Shown here one piece after another: positions 15,077-21,837 of a stretch of 21,837 nt of DNA. Under the pieces are notes generated by a model. That model made no database searches, was not told where the DNA came from, and was given only the letters and a program-made list of their open reading frames with translations. Position 1 is the stretch's first letter. Every line of letters begins with the position of its first letter. Both the position numbers and the translations under genes were made by a program. Source of the stretch: UBA1573 sp016794285 (lineage in GTDB: Bacteria; Pseudomonadota; Alphaproteobacteria; Micavibrionales; Micavibrionaceae); the NCBI GenBank assembly GCA_016794285.1, contig JAEUKO010000032.1:1-21837 (forward strand), read 5' to 3'.

Positions 15077-16091
15077 TAATCACACCAAGGAAGTTGATAA
15101 ACTAACCGGAGTTGAAACCACAGGTCACGAATGGGACGGGTTGAAGGAATTGAACAATCCTGCTCCGCGCTGGTGGGTTTGGGTTTTTATTGTAACCATC
15201 ATTTGGGCGGTTGGGTATTGGGTGGTGTATCCAACATGGCCAACTCCGGTGGGAGATATTCCTGCCGAGGCGTTGACATCTGGTAAGGTGGAACGGGCCA
15301 CAACAGGGGCCACTAAGGGGTCGTTTGGTTGGACCCAGTACGACAAGCTGACCGAAGAGCAAAAAGAAATCCAGGCGCGTCAAAATAAGTACTTGGAAAA
15401 GTTTGAAAAGGCTTCATTTGAAGAGATTTTCAAGGATGACGAGCTACATAGTTTCGCAATGGCGGGCGGAAAAGCCGTCTTTAAGAACAATTGCGCAACG
15501 TGTCATGGCTCTGGGGCTGCGGGATCAATGGGATTCCCAAACCTGAATGATGATGACTGGTTGTGGGGTGGAACGGTTGAGGATATTTACCAAACCCTTC
15601 AATATGGTATCCGCTCGGGTCATGACGAGTCGCGGACTTCACAAATGCCTTCTTTTGGCAAAGACGGAGTTCTCACGGGCGAGCAGGTTAACCAAGTTGT
15701 TGATTATGTACTTTCTCTTTCTTCTCCCGAAGGAGCTAAAGCTGATGCGGGGGGAGCTACGATCTTTGCTGAAAACTGTGCGTCATGTCACGGGGATGCT
15801 GGAAAAGGGGGGCGTGATTTTGGGGCTCCGAATTTGACCGATGCCATCTGGCTTTATGGTGGAGATCGGGAGTCTGTTCATGAGACTGTGTTTAACGCAC
15901 GGGCGGGTGTGATGCCTTTCTGGAAAGGAAAACTGACCGAAAGTGCCATTCGCCAAGTGGCGATTTATGTACATGGCCTAGGGGGCGGTGAGCCTCTAGC
16001 TTCGGCGGTGACAACGACTCCTCCTCAAGATGCTACAGCAGCGCCTTCTGTGGAAGAACCAAAAGCACCGGCAAATGACTCAGCCCAGTAG
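15069..16091 (+). CDS. ccoP: cbb3-type cytochrome c oxidase subunit III (di-heme cytochrome c)
   Basis: This 340-residue electron-entry subunit has a cytoplasmic N-terminus with the CcoP signature HEWDGLKELNNPAPRWW. One membrane helix follows at about 35-54 (WVWVFIVTIIWAVGYWVVYP), then two periplasmic cytochrome c domains. Heme sites are CATCH (C142, C145, H146), with probable axial M193 (SQMPSFG), and CASCH (C237, C240, H241), with probable axial M282 (GVMPFW). The start at 15069 overlaps ccoQ; a longer in-frame ORF from 14955 would read through ccoQ and lacks the family N-terminus. A low-complexity tail rich in A/P/T/E follows the second domain. The 3' end overlaps ccoG by 17 bp. Confidence 0.97.
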   Translation: MSDNHTKEVDKLTGVETTGHEWDGLKELNNPAPRWWVWVFIVTIIWAVGYWVVYPTWPTPVGDIPAEALTSGKVERATTGATKGSFGWTQYDKLTEEQKEIQARQNKYLEKFEKASFEEIFKDDELHSFAMAGGKAVFKNNCATCHGSGAAGSMGFPNLNDDDWLWGGTVEDIYQTLQYGIRSGHDESRTSQMPSFGKDGVLTGEQVNQVVDYVLSLSSPEGAKADAGGATIFAENCASCHGDAGKGGRDFGAPNLTDAIWLYGGDRESVHETVFNARAGVMPFWKGKLTESAIRQVAIYVHGLGGGEPLASAVTTTPPQDATAAPSVEEPKAPANDSAQ

Positions 16092-17514
16092 TGAAGCAAG
16101 GGATACCGAGCCAGATATTCAACTCTTTGAGGCTCAGAAAAAAGTCTATCCGCGTGATGTGGTCGGGCGGTATCGGCGGCTGAAATGGTTTTTTATGGCC
16201 ATTTGTCTTGGCCTTTATTATTTCGCACCATTCTTGCGCTGGGATCGGGGGCCAAAAGTTCCCGATCAGGCCATTTTGATTGATTTGCCGAATCGCCGTG
16301 CTTATTTCTTCATGATCGAAATTTGGCCACAGGAAGTTTACTATATTGCGGGTATTCTTATCTTCGCGGCGATCACTTTGTTTTTTGTTACTTCCTTGCT
16401 GGGGCGCGTTTGGTGTGGCTATTTTTGCTTTCAAACGGTGTGGACCGATATTTACTATAAAATTGAACGCATCGTCCAAGGAGATCGCAATGCGCGGATG
16501 AAACTTGACGAATCTCCCCTCTCTTTTGAAAAAATATGGAAAAAATTACTCACTCATATTTTATGGATTGTTGTTGCTGTTCTAACGGCGGGTGCTTTTG
16601 TTTTTTACTTTAATGATGCTCCGACTCTCTGGAAAGGAATCTTCGAGGGGAACGTTTCAACCACAGTTTTGGGTTTTGTTGTGGGCTTAACGGCCAGTAC
16701 CTATATTATGGCTGGGTTTGCGCGGGAACAGGTTTGTACGTATATGTGTCCGTACGCACGTTTTCAATCTGCAATGTTTGACAAAGATACTTTAATTATC
16801 GGGTACGAGCCCTATCGGGGCGAGCCACGAGGAAAGCACAAAGCTGGGACGAGCTGGGAAGGCAAGGGGCATTGTGTTGATTGTTCACAATGCGTACAGG
16901 TTTGTCCAACGGGGATTGATATTCGCAACGGCCTTCAACTTGAGTGCATTGCCTGCGGTCTTTGCGTAGACGCTTGTAATTCAGTCATGGACAAGTTGGA
17001 GTTGCCACGGGGCCTCATTCGCTATGACACGGAGCATAATTTTGAACTCCGCTTGCAAGGTCACGACCCTGAAATTCACATGCTTCGTCCGCGTACGGTT
17101 GCGTACAGCCTTATTTTGGCGGTGGTTGGTGTGACCATGTTGGTGAGTCTGTTGTTGCGTTCTCCGCTCGAACTCCATGCTATTCATGATCGCAACCCTT
17201 TGTTTGTGGTTCTCTCTGACGGCAAGGTGCGCAATGGGTATGAACTCAAAGTGCTCAATAAAACCCATGAAGATAAAAGTTTTCATTTGTCGGTTGAGGG
17301 GATGGACGGGGCGCAGATTCATGTGCAAAGCGTGGATGGATCAACGGCCGAAAACTTAAAAGTAAAACCAGACAGCGTGGGGCATTTTCGGGTTTTTATC
17401 TCTGCGACCAAACAAAGTGATGAGAATAAGGAAATTGTTTTTCGGGTTAAGGACAATACCGCAGAATATGAAGATGATGTAGAGAGTCTTTTCATTAGCG
17501 GTGAGGGAAAGTAA
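16075..17514 (+). CDS. ccoG: Cytochrome c oxidase accessory protein CcoG (membrane polyferredoxin)
   Basis: This 479-residue membrane protein has two ferredoxin-type Fe-S motifs, C267-x2-C270-x2-C273-x3-C277-P and C291-x2-C294-x2-C297-x3-C301. Additional cysteine pairs lie at membrane borders (VWCGYFCFQ, C114/C118; CTYMCPYARF, C221/C225). Membrane helices are at about 38-54, 88-108, 161-180, 196-214 and near 360. A periplasmic immunoglobulin-like C-terminal domain follows (SDGKVRNGYELKVLNKT). CcoG proteins reduce cupric to cuprous copper during cbb3 assembly. The ATG at 16075 lies inside the end of ccoP (17 bp overlap); an upstream ATG at 16030 is possible but would overlap ccoP by 62 bp. ccoH starts 3 bp downstream. 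Confidence 0.95.
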   Translation: MTQPSSEARDTEPDIQLFEAQKKVYPRDVVGRYRRLKWFFMAICLGLYYFAPFLRWDRGPKVPDQAILIDLPNRRAYFFMIEIWPQEVYYIAGILIFAAITLFFVTSLLGRVWCGYFCFQTVWTDIYYKIERIVQGDRNARMKLDESPLSFEKIWKKLLTHILWIVVAVLTAGAFVFYFNDAPTLWKGIFEGNVSTTVLGFVVGLTASTYIMAGFAREQVCTYMCPYARFQSAMFDKDTLIIGYEPYRGEPRGKHKAGTSWEGKGHCVDCSQCVQVCPTGIDIRNGLQLECIACGLCVDACNSVMDKLELPRGLIRYDTEHNFELRLQGHDPEIHMLRPRTVAYSLILAVVGVTMLVSLLLRSPLELHAIHDRNPLFVVLSDGKVRNGYELKVLNKTHEDKSFHLSVEGMDGAQIHVQSVDGSTAENLKVKPDSVGHFRVFISATKQSDENKEIVFRVKDNTAEYEDDVESLFISGEGK

Positions 17515-17517
17515 AGT

Positions 17518-18027
17518 ATGGAAAAACCAACCCTCTCTGCAGAAGAACGAGCTGATTTGTGGGCCAATCGTTGGGTTCCGTGGATGTTTGTTTTGGCTTT
17601 TCTAGTGGTTGGTGCGGTGAATGCGGTTTTTGTTTACCTTGCCATTCATTCTCATACAGGCCTTGTCACGGAACAAGCTTATGAAAAAGGACTAGCTTTT
17701 AACCAGACTCTTGCCAAGGCGGAAGCCATGCAGGCGCTAGGGTGGAATTTTTCGGTTGAGCTTACCAGTGAAGATATTCTCTCAGTTCGTTTGGTGGACA
17801 AGTCGGGAAACCCCATACAAAAAGCGCAGGTTAAGGGAAGAATGGTTCGTCCGGTCAAGTCCGGCTACGATTATGAAGTTAGTCTTGTCGAACAAACAAA
17901 GGGGGGAGTGTCTGGTATCTATCAAGTGCTTTTGCGTCCGCCTTTACGGGGATCTTGGACCGTTCACCTCGTGGCAACCCAAAACGGTCAATCTTTTGAG
18001 AAAAGCGAAGCCCTTGTCCTAAAATAA
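17518..18027 (+). CDS. ccoH: cbb3 oxidase assembly protein CcoH/FixH
   Basis: This 169-residue protein has one N-terminal membrane helix (about 19-42, WVPWMFVLAFLVVGAVNAVFVYLA) and a periplasmic beta domain, the FixH arrangement. The YEKGLAFNQTLAKAEAMQALGW segment after the helix is characteristic of the family. CcoH associates with the maturing oxidase and with CcoI for copper insertion. It starts 3 bp after ccoG, with a GAGGGAAAG purine stretch upstream, and is followed by ccoI. The length is normal for alphaproteobacterial FixH. Confidence 0.93.
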   Translation: MEKPTLSAEERADLWANRWVPWMFVLAFLVVGAVNAVFVYLAIHSHTGLVTEQAYEKGLAFNQTLAKAEAMQALGWNFSVELTSEDILSVRLVDKSGNPIQKAQVKGRMVRPVKSGYDYEVSLVEQTKGGVSGIYQVLLRPPLRGSWTVHLVATQNGQSFEKSEALVLK

Positions 18028-18029
18028 TC

Positions 18030-18047
18030 CCCTCTTTATGATGAGGG
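18030..18047 (+). repeat. Small hairpin between ccoH and ccoI
   Basis: CCCTC (18030-18034) and GAGGG (18043-18047) form a 5-bp stem with an 8-base loop directly after the ccoH stop. No T-run follows, so it is not a terminator. It might affect mRNA processing or coupling. Confidence 0.3.
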
Positions 18048-18090
18048 TGTGCTTTATTGATGAGCAACCACCCTACAGGACGTGAGCAGA

Positions 18091-20286
18091 ATGGATATGG
18101 CACTTGCCGAAAATAGAACCGGAGAGCCTGATTTTGCTGCGTTTGTAGAAGAGCGGGCCGAAGGCATCAGGGCCGTGACCTATATGGTGGACGGGGTTCA
18201 TTGTGCGGCTTGTATCCAGAAAATTGAATCCGCTCTATCGAAAGAGCCGGATATTTCCTACGTCCGTCTTAATTTTTCTACGCGCCGCCTGAATGTTGAA
18301 TGGAAGGGTTTGCCGGATCGTGCCAATGCGTTTGCAGCAATTGTCAGGGATCAGGGATACCCCATTCATTCTTTTGATCCCAAAGCCATTCAGGCTGAAA
18401 GCGATGAGGAAGAGCGGTTTTTACAAATGTGCCTTGGGGTTTCTGGCTTTGCCTCGGGCAATTTGATGATGTTGTCCTTTTCTTTATGGAGCACAACCAG
18501 TGAAGTGATGGGGATAGCCACGCGTGATTTGCTGCACTGGGTTTCGGCTGTTATTGCCATTCCATCGGTTGCCTATGCCGGACAGCCCTATTTTCGCTCG
18601 GCTTGGAACGTGCTCAGAAAAGGCAAAACCAATATGGATGTGCCAATTTCTCTCGGCGTGCTGGGGGCTTGTTTCGTCAGTTTGTGGCAAATTTTTCATC
18701 ATGGAGAACACGCCTATTTTGATTCGGCGGTGATGCTGCTCTTTTTCCTCCTGATTGGAAAATATCTCGACTTTCAGGCTCGCCGTAAGGCTCGATCAAC
18801 GGCGTCTGGGTTGCTGGCCATGATGTCGGGGACAGCCGTTATTCTTGAAAATGGACAGACGCGCTCTATCCCCATACGGGACGTGCGCGAAGGGATGATT
18901 GCTTTGGTGGCGATGGGCCAGAGAATTCCAGCAGACGCGAAGGTTGAGGACGGAGAGTCAGAAATTGACACGTCTTTGGTGACGGGGGAAACCACACCGC
19001 GCCTAGTGAGTGTCGGTGATGCTGTTTATGCAGGGACGCTGAACCTTTCGGCTCCGCTGCGCCTTTTGGTTACGGCAGCCAGCAAGGACAGTTTGCTCTC
19101 CGATATTGTGCGCCTCATGGAAAAAGCGGAACAGGGGCAAGCCAAATATGTGCGAATTGCCGATCGCGCAGCAAGGCTTTATACCCCGCTTGTTCACGCC
19201 CTTGCTTTGGCAACGCTCTTGTTCTGGCGCGTCGGGATGGGGGCGGACTGGTCCGACTCTATTTTGATTGCCGTAACTGTTTTAATTATCACCTGTCCTT
19301 GCGCTCTCGGGTTAGCGGTTCCGGTTGTACAGGTTCTGGCCAGTGGCCGGATGATGAAGAAAAATATTCTGGTTAAATCTGGGGATGCTTTTGAAAGACT
19401 CTCCACCGTTGATACGGTTATTTTTGACAAGACGGGGACCCTTACTTATGGCCGTCCGCGTTTGCAAAATCGGGACGAAATAGAAGGCGATCTTTTTATG
19501 CTGGCAGCCTCAATGGCGGTTCAGAGCCACCATCCCCTCTCGCAAGCTCTGGCCAAGGAAGCTAAGGGAGAATTGCTTCCTCTGGGGTTGGTCACGGAAT
19601 ACGCGGGGCAGGGTTTGGAAACAACCAATGAAAAAGGGACAATTCGTTTGGGGCGGCGGGCATGGTGCGGGGATGAGCAGGCGTCCTCTTTTCCTGACCA
19701 GCAAGAGATATGGTTATCGGTCCCAGAACGCCCGCCAACGTGTTTCCGCTTCAAAGACGATTTGCGCCCAGATGCAGCCCAGACAGTGGCTCAACTGAAA
19801 GAGTTGGGAGTGAAGTCCGTTCTTCTTTCGGGGGATCGCCTTGCGGTCGTTGAAGATGTGGCGCGGCAGTTGGGAATAGAGCAGTTTGAAGGAGATTTGA
19901 CACCGATTGACAAATATAACCGGATGGAAGCTCTGAAAGCACAGGGGCACAAAATCTTGATGGTTGGAGATGGTCTCAACGATGCGCCAACTTTGATTGG
20001 GGCGAATGTCTCAATGTCCCCGTCTTCTGCAATTGATATGGCTCAAAATGCTGCGGATATTGTTTTCATGGGGGAGCATTTATCTCCGGTGGCTGAAGCT
20101 TACAAGACAGCTGTTTTTGCTCAAAAACTGGTGGCTGAGAATCTCATTCTTGCGGTTTTATACAACGTGATTGCTGTTCCGCTGGCTGTCGCTGGTTTGG
20201 TGACACCTTCGCTGGCTGCCATTGCCATGTCGAGTTCATCAATGATTGTCATCGGAAACTCTTTTCGGTTAAATCGGCTGAAGTAA
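18091..20286 (+). CDS. ccoI: Copper-translocating P-type ATPase CcoI/FixI
   Basis: The protein is 731 residues from the ATG at 18091; a GTG at 18082 would add three. A single N-terminal metal-binding domain has VDGVHCAAC (C38, C41). The transmembrane ion site is CPC (C402-P-C404, ITCPCALGLAVP). The actuator motif is DTSLVTGETTP, the phosphorylation site DKTGTLT (D446), the nucleotide-domain HP motif SHHPLS and the hinge GDGLNDAP. This is the Cu(I) exporter class that delivers copper to the CuB centre of CcoN. AGGA lies 10 bases before the ATG. The 63-bp gap after ccoH is the largest between the genes from ccoN to ccoS. ccoS follows 14 bp downstream. Confidence 0.95.
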   Translation: MDMALAENRTGEPDFAAFVEERAEGIRAVTYMVDGVHCAACIQKIESALSKEPDISYVRLNFSTRRLNVEWKGLPDRANAFAAIVRDQGYPIHSFDPKAIQAESDEEERFLQMCLGVSGFASGNLMMLSFSLWSTTSEVMGIATRDLLHWVSAVIAIPSVAYAGQPYFRSAWNVLRKGKTNMDVPISLGVLGACFVSLWQIFHHGEHAYFDSAVMLLFFLLIGKYLDFQARRKARSTASGLLAMMSGTAVILENGQTRSIPIRDVREGMIALVAMGQRIPADAKVEDGESEIDTSLVTGETTPRLVSVGDAVYAGTLNLSAPLRLLVTAASKDSLLSDIVRLMEKAEQGQAKYVRIADRAARLYTPLVHALALATLLFWRVGMGADWSDSILIAVTVLIITCPCALGLAVPVVQVLASGRMMKKNILVKSGDAFERLSTVDTVIFDKTGTLTYGRPRLQNRDEIEGDLFMLAASMAVQSHHPLSQALAKEAKGELLPLGLVTEYAGQGLETTNEKGTIRLGRRAWCGDEQASSFPDQQEIWLSVPERPPTCFRFKDDLRPDAAQTVAQLKELGVKSVLLSGDRLAVVEDVARQLGIEQFEGDLTPIDKYNRMEALKAQGHKILMVGDGLNDAPTLIGANVSMSPSSAIDMAQNAADIVFMGEHLSPVAEAYKTAVFAQKLVAENLILAVLYNVIAVPLAVAGLVTPSLAAIAMSSSSMIVIGNSFRLNRLK

Positions 20287-20300
20287 GGAAAGGGCAGATC

Positions 20301-20456
20301 ATGGATGTTATGGAGTTTTTACTGCCTATTGCTCTGTTATTGAGCCTTCTGGGTCTGGTTTTCTTCATTTGGTCTATTCGGGCAAGGCAATATGACGATC
20401 TCGATGGCGCGGCCCAGAGAATTTTGATGGAAGACGAAGACAAACCGTTACCATAA
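20301..20456 (+). CDS. ccoS: cbb3-type oxidase assembly protein CcoS
   Basis: This 51-residue protein was read directly from the sequence after ccoI. It has one membrane helix (about 5-23, EFLLPIALLLSLLGLVFFIW) followed by the family signature RARQYDDLDGAAQRIL and an acidic tail (MEDEDK). CcoS is required for heme b and copper insertion into cbb3 oxidase. A strong ribosome site, AAGGAAAGGG (20285-20294), overlaps the ccoI stop and lies 6 bases before the ATG. It is the last recognisable gene of the cco locus. Confidence 0.93.
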   Translation: MDVMEFLLPIALLLSLLGLVFFIWSIRARQYDDLDGAAQRILMEDEDKPLP

Positions 20457-20545
20457 ACATGAAATCAAAAACCTTTTTTACCTTAACAGCAGAAAAAGTT
20501 TGCAAAATATAAAGTTTTTCGCGTAATTTTGCGAAGTTTGGCGTT
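20457..20545 (+). other. AT-rich gap after ccoS without a clear terminator
   Basis: The gap contains A- and T-runs, including GAAAAA...TTTTTC, which could only form a weak A-T stem. No GC stem plus T-run is present, so transcription may continue into the HAD gene. Confidence 0.4.
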
Positions 20546-20556
20546 ATGAATAACGC
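20541..20556. promoter_or_regulatory. Palindrome GCGTTAT-GA-ATAACGC at the 5' end of the HAD gene
   Basis: Two perfect 7-bp arms flank two central bases and cover the first possible ATG (20546). It looks like a dimeric operator. If translation starts at the TTG at 20594, this element lies wholly in the promoter/leader. Confidence 0.4.
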
Positions 20557-21358
20557 TGCAGCGCACAAAATTAACGTAAGAAGGACTTTCGTTTTGGCAC
20601 AGAGAAAAGCTGAATCATCTATAATTTATATACCTCATGAGCCTGTTCAGGGATTTGCTTTTGACATGGATGGGACGTTGGTTGACTGCGAGCCTTATAA
20701 CCGAGCGGCCGTTCAGGATGCTGCTGGAGAAAGGTTCCCTGTTGCATGGGACGTGAACGCAGGACGAAAAGAATACCTGATTTGCGCATGGCTGCATGCC
20801 CAATACCCTGAATTTAACAAATCGGCCGAGGAGTTTGTTGCTGATTGTCACAGGGGCTATGAAGTTCGCGCACATCTTGTCGAGGCCAGAGATGGAATGG
20901 ATAAAGCTCTCCGGTATATCCAAAAGCAGGGGCTGCCCATGATTGTGGTGACAAACACACCACACGATCTTGCCGTGGCGCGGTTGGATCGCAGCGGTTT
21001 GGCGCGGTATTTTAACCAAGTCGTAGGAAGTGATACGGTAGCAGATATTGGAGGATATCCCAAACCATCTTCTGATCCCTATTTGTTAGCAGCAAAACTT
21101 TTGAAGCTTCCCCCTCACTTAATCGCCGGTTTCGAAGATTCTCCAGTTGGGATGGAATCCCTCACGAAATCAGGCTGCATCTCTGTCCACATTCACGATA
21201 ATGGGGATCTTCCGAATCAACATGCGAACTATCAGGTGGACGGGCAAAAACCTAAGCAGCTCATGACCGTTGTGAAGGCTTTGTGTGGGGATGAAAAGGC
21301 GCAAGTAAAGGCCCGCTCATTCTTTGTTCCAGAGCCAGGCAGCACCCCTCACTCCTGA
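20546..21358 (+). CDS. HAD-superfamily hydrolase (phosphatase/beta-phosphoglucomutase-like)
   Basis: The protein is 270 residues from the ATG at 20546. HAD motif I is FAFDMDGTLVD (nucleophile D40, acid D42), followed by a helical cap domain of the subclass I type. Motif II is VVTNTPHD, motif III a lysine in GGYPKPSSDPYLLAA, and motif IV GFEDSPVGMES. This pattern fits phosphoglycolate phosphatase or beta-phosphoglucomutase-like enzymes acting on small phosphorylated metabolites. A TTG at 20594 preceded by AAGAAGGA at 8-base spacing is a serious alternative start (254 residues) and would remove an N-terminus that looks non-family. The neighbouring convergent sugar-kinase-like gene hints at sugar phosphate metabolism but proves nothing. 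The 3' end overlaps that gene by 42 bp. Confidence 0.88.
   Translation: MNNAAAHKINVRRTFVLAQRKAESSIIYIPHEPVQGFAFDMDGTLVDCEPYNRAAVQDAAGERFPVAWDVNAGRKEYLICAWLHAQYPEFNKSAEEFVADCHRGYEVRAHLVEARDGMDKALRYIQKQGLPMIVVTNTPHDLAVARLDRSGLARYFNQVVGSDTVADIGGYPKPSSDPYLLAAKLLKLPPHLIAGFEDSPVGMESLTKSGCISVHIHDNGDLPNQHANYQVDGQKPKQLMTVVKALCGDEKAQVKARSFFVPEPGSTPHS
20578..20585 (+). promoter_or_regulatory. Ribosome binding site pointing to a TTG start for the HAD gene
   Basis: AAGAAGGA lies 8 bases before an in-frame TTG at 20594, while the upstream ATG at 20546 has only a weak GAAG. The site supports initiation at TTG, in competition with the general preference for ATG. Confidence 0.45.
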
Positions 21359-21837
21359 GGAATCGCCAAAGCGAGCTTGAACGAGGCTCGTTTCAACCGT
21401 ATCTGAAAAAATATAGCGGTCCCATAATTTGGGAACCTCGTGATAGAGGGCGGCAACATTGCTCATGCCGCCCCCTACGACCACGATGTCTGGATCAAGA
21501 ATATTGATGACGCCGGAAATGGCGCGGGCAAAGCGGTCGTAATAACGGTCAAGGGCCGCAAGGGCGGCGGCCTCTCCGCGCTGGGCATGGGCGACAATGT
21601 CGTGGGTGGAAAGGAGTTCTCCGGTGACGCGGTTGTAGTCTTCCTTAAAGCCCGGGCCAGAAATCCAACGTTCAATACACCCCCGCTTTCCGCAGTAACA
21701 TTGTGGGCCAGGGTATTCGTTCAGGTGTGGATCATCAGTAAAGTAAACGGGAGATTCCTTATGGGCGTAGGTTGCAGAAATGGGGGTTTCGCCAATATTT
21801 TTTTCAGTAAAAGTTTGCAGCAATTGGTCTGGATGAA
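21317..21837 (-). CDS. ROK-family sugar kinase (5' partial)
   Basis: The frame is open to the right edge, so the N-terminal part, including the ATP loop and the catalytic aspartate region, is outside the window. The visible C-terminal 172 residues carry the ROK zinc-site signature PGPQCYCGKRGCIERWISGPG, then the second ROK signature region DPDIVVVGGGMSNVAALYHEVPKLWDRYIF. ROK enzymes phosphorylate glucose, fructose, N-acetylglucosamine or related sugars, and some family members are repressors. The zinc motif fits a kinase, but the deciding N-terminal DNA-binding or catalytic part is not visible. The stop lies inside the convergent HAD gene. Confidence 0.88.
   Translation of the reverse strand, partial: HPDQLLQTFTEKNIGETPISATYAHKESPVYFTDDPHLNEYPGPQCYCGKRGCIERWISGPGFKEDYNRVTGELLSTHDIVAHAQRGEAAALAALDRYYDRFARAISGVINILDPDIVVVGGGMSNVAALYHEVPKLWDRYIFSDTVETSLVQARFGDSSGVRGAAWLWNKE

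Noticed and set aside
18038..18116. Two mini-ORFs (15 and 18 codons) in the ccoH-ccoI gap, one ending at the possible GTG start of ccoI
   Set aside because: Very short, no strong ribosome sites and no family similarity; could be leader peptides but likely chance.
20473..20511. A/T-rich inverted repeat GAAAAA...TTTTTC after ccoS as a terminator
   Set aside because: Only A-T pairs with a long loop and no GC stem before the T-run; too weak.

Overview
ORGANISM. The window looks like a chromosomal segment of a motile, respiring alphaproteobacterium of moderate GC. The basis is a complete ccoNOQP-ccoGHIS (cbb3 oxidase) locus, an acetoacetyl-CoA synthetase typical of polyhydroxybutyrate/ketone-body users, and chemoreceptor and hybrid-kinase signalling genes. 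The genus cannot be fixed from the sequence. No rRNA, tRNA, insertion sequence, phage gene or CRISPR array was seen. LAYOUT. (1) 1-2686, plus strand: the 3' part of a polytopic membrane protein fused to a spermidine-synthase-like domain, then a lipoprotein alpha/beta hydrolase. (2) 2772-7797, minus strand: a signalling cluster transcribed as chemoreceptor, single-domain response regulator, hybrid histidine kinase (PDC/Cache-like-GAF-PAS-HisKA-HATPase-REC), Hpt phosphotransferase. Kinase and Hpt share an ATGA stop/start. (3) 7798-8091: a divergent intergenic region rich in inverted repeats, with a stretch resembling the 3' half of a glycine riboswitch. (4) 8092-11583: acetoacetyl-CoA synthetase (plus), convergent and overlapping with an MscS-type channel (minus), then an unrecognised small protein (minus) with its own candidate promoter. 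(5) 11584-11882: a gap with several palindromes. (6) 11883-20456, plus strand: one compact cbb3 oxidase locus of nine genes, namely a SafE/DsbD-like membrane protein, ccoN, ccoO, ccoQ, ccoP, ccoG, ccoH, ccoI, ccoS. The two ~50-residue genes ccoQ and ccoS are present and were placed by reading the frames directly. (7) 20546-21837: a HAD-family phosphatase/mutase (plus) whose 3' end overlaps a ROK-family sugar kinase (minus) running off the right edge. HOW THE GENES WORK TOGETHER. The cco block encodes the catalytic subunits and the copper and assembly factors of a high-affinity terminal oxidase: CcoI copper-transporting P-type ATPase, CcoG cupric-reductase-like ferredoxin, CcoH and CcoS assembly factors. 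The SafE-like protein carries an HC-x3-C motif in its first helix and could also act in metal or thiol handling. The minus-strand cluster contains all parts of a phosphorelay plus a receptor, but no cheA, cheW, cheR or cheB, so the receptor must use signalling partners encoded elsewhere or serve a non-canonical role. No strongly novel system is claimed. The items most worth checking are the leader region upstream of acetoacetyl-CoA synthetase, the receptor/phosphorelay cluster, and the cysteine cluster in the kinase GAF domain.
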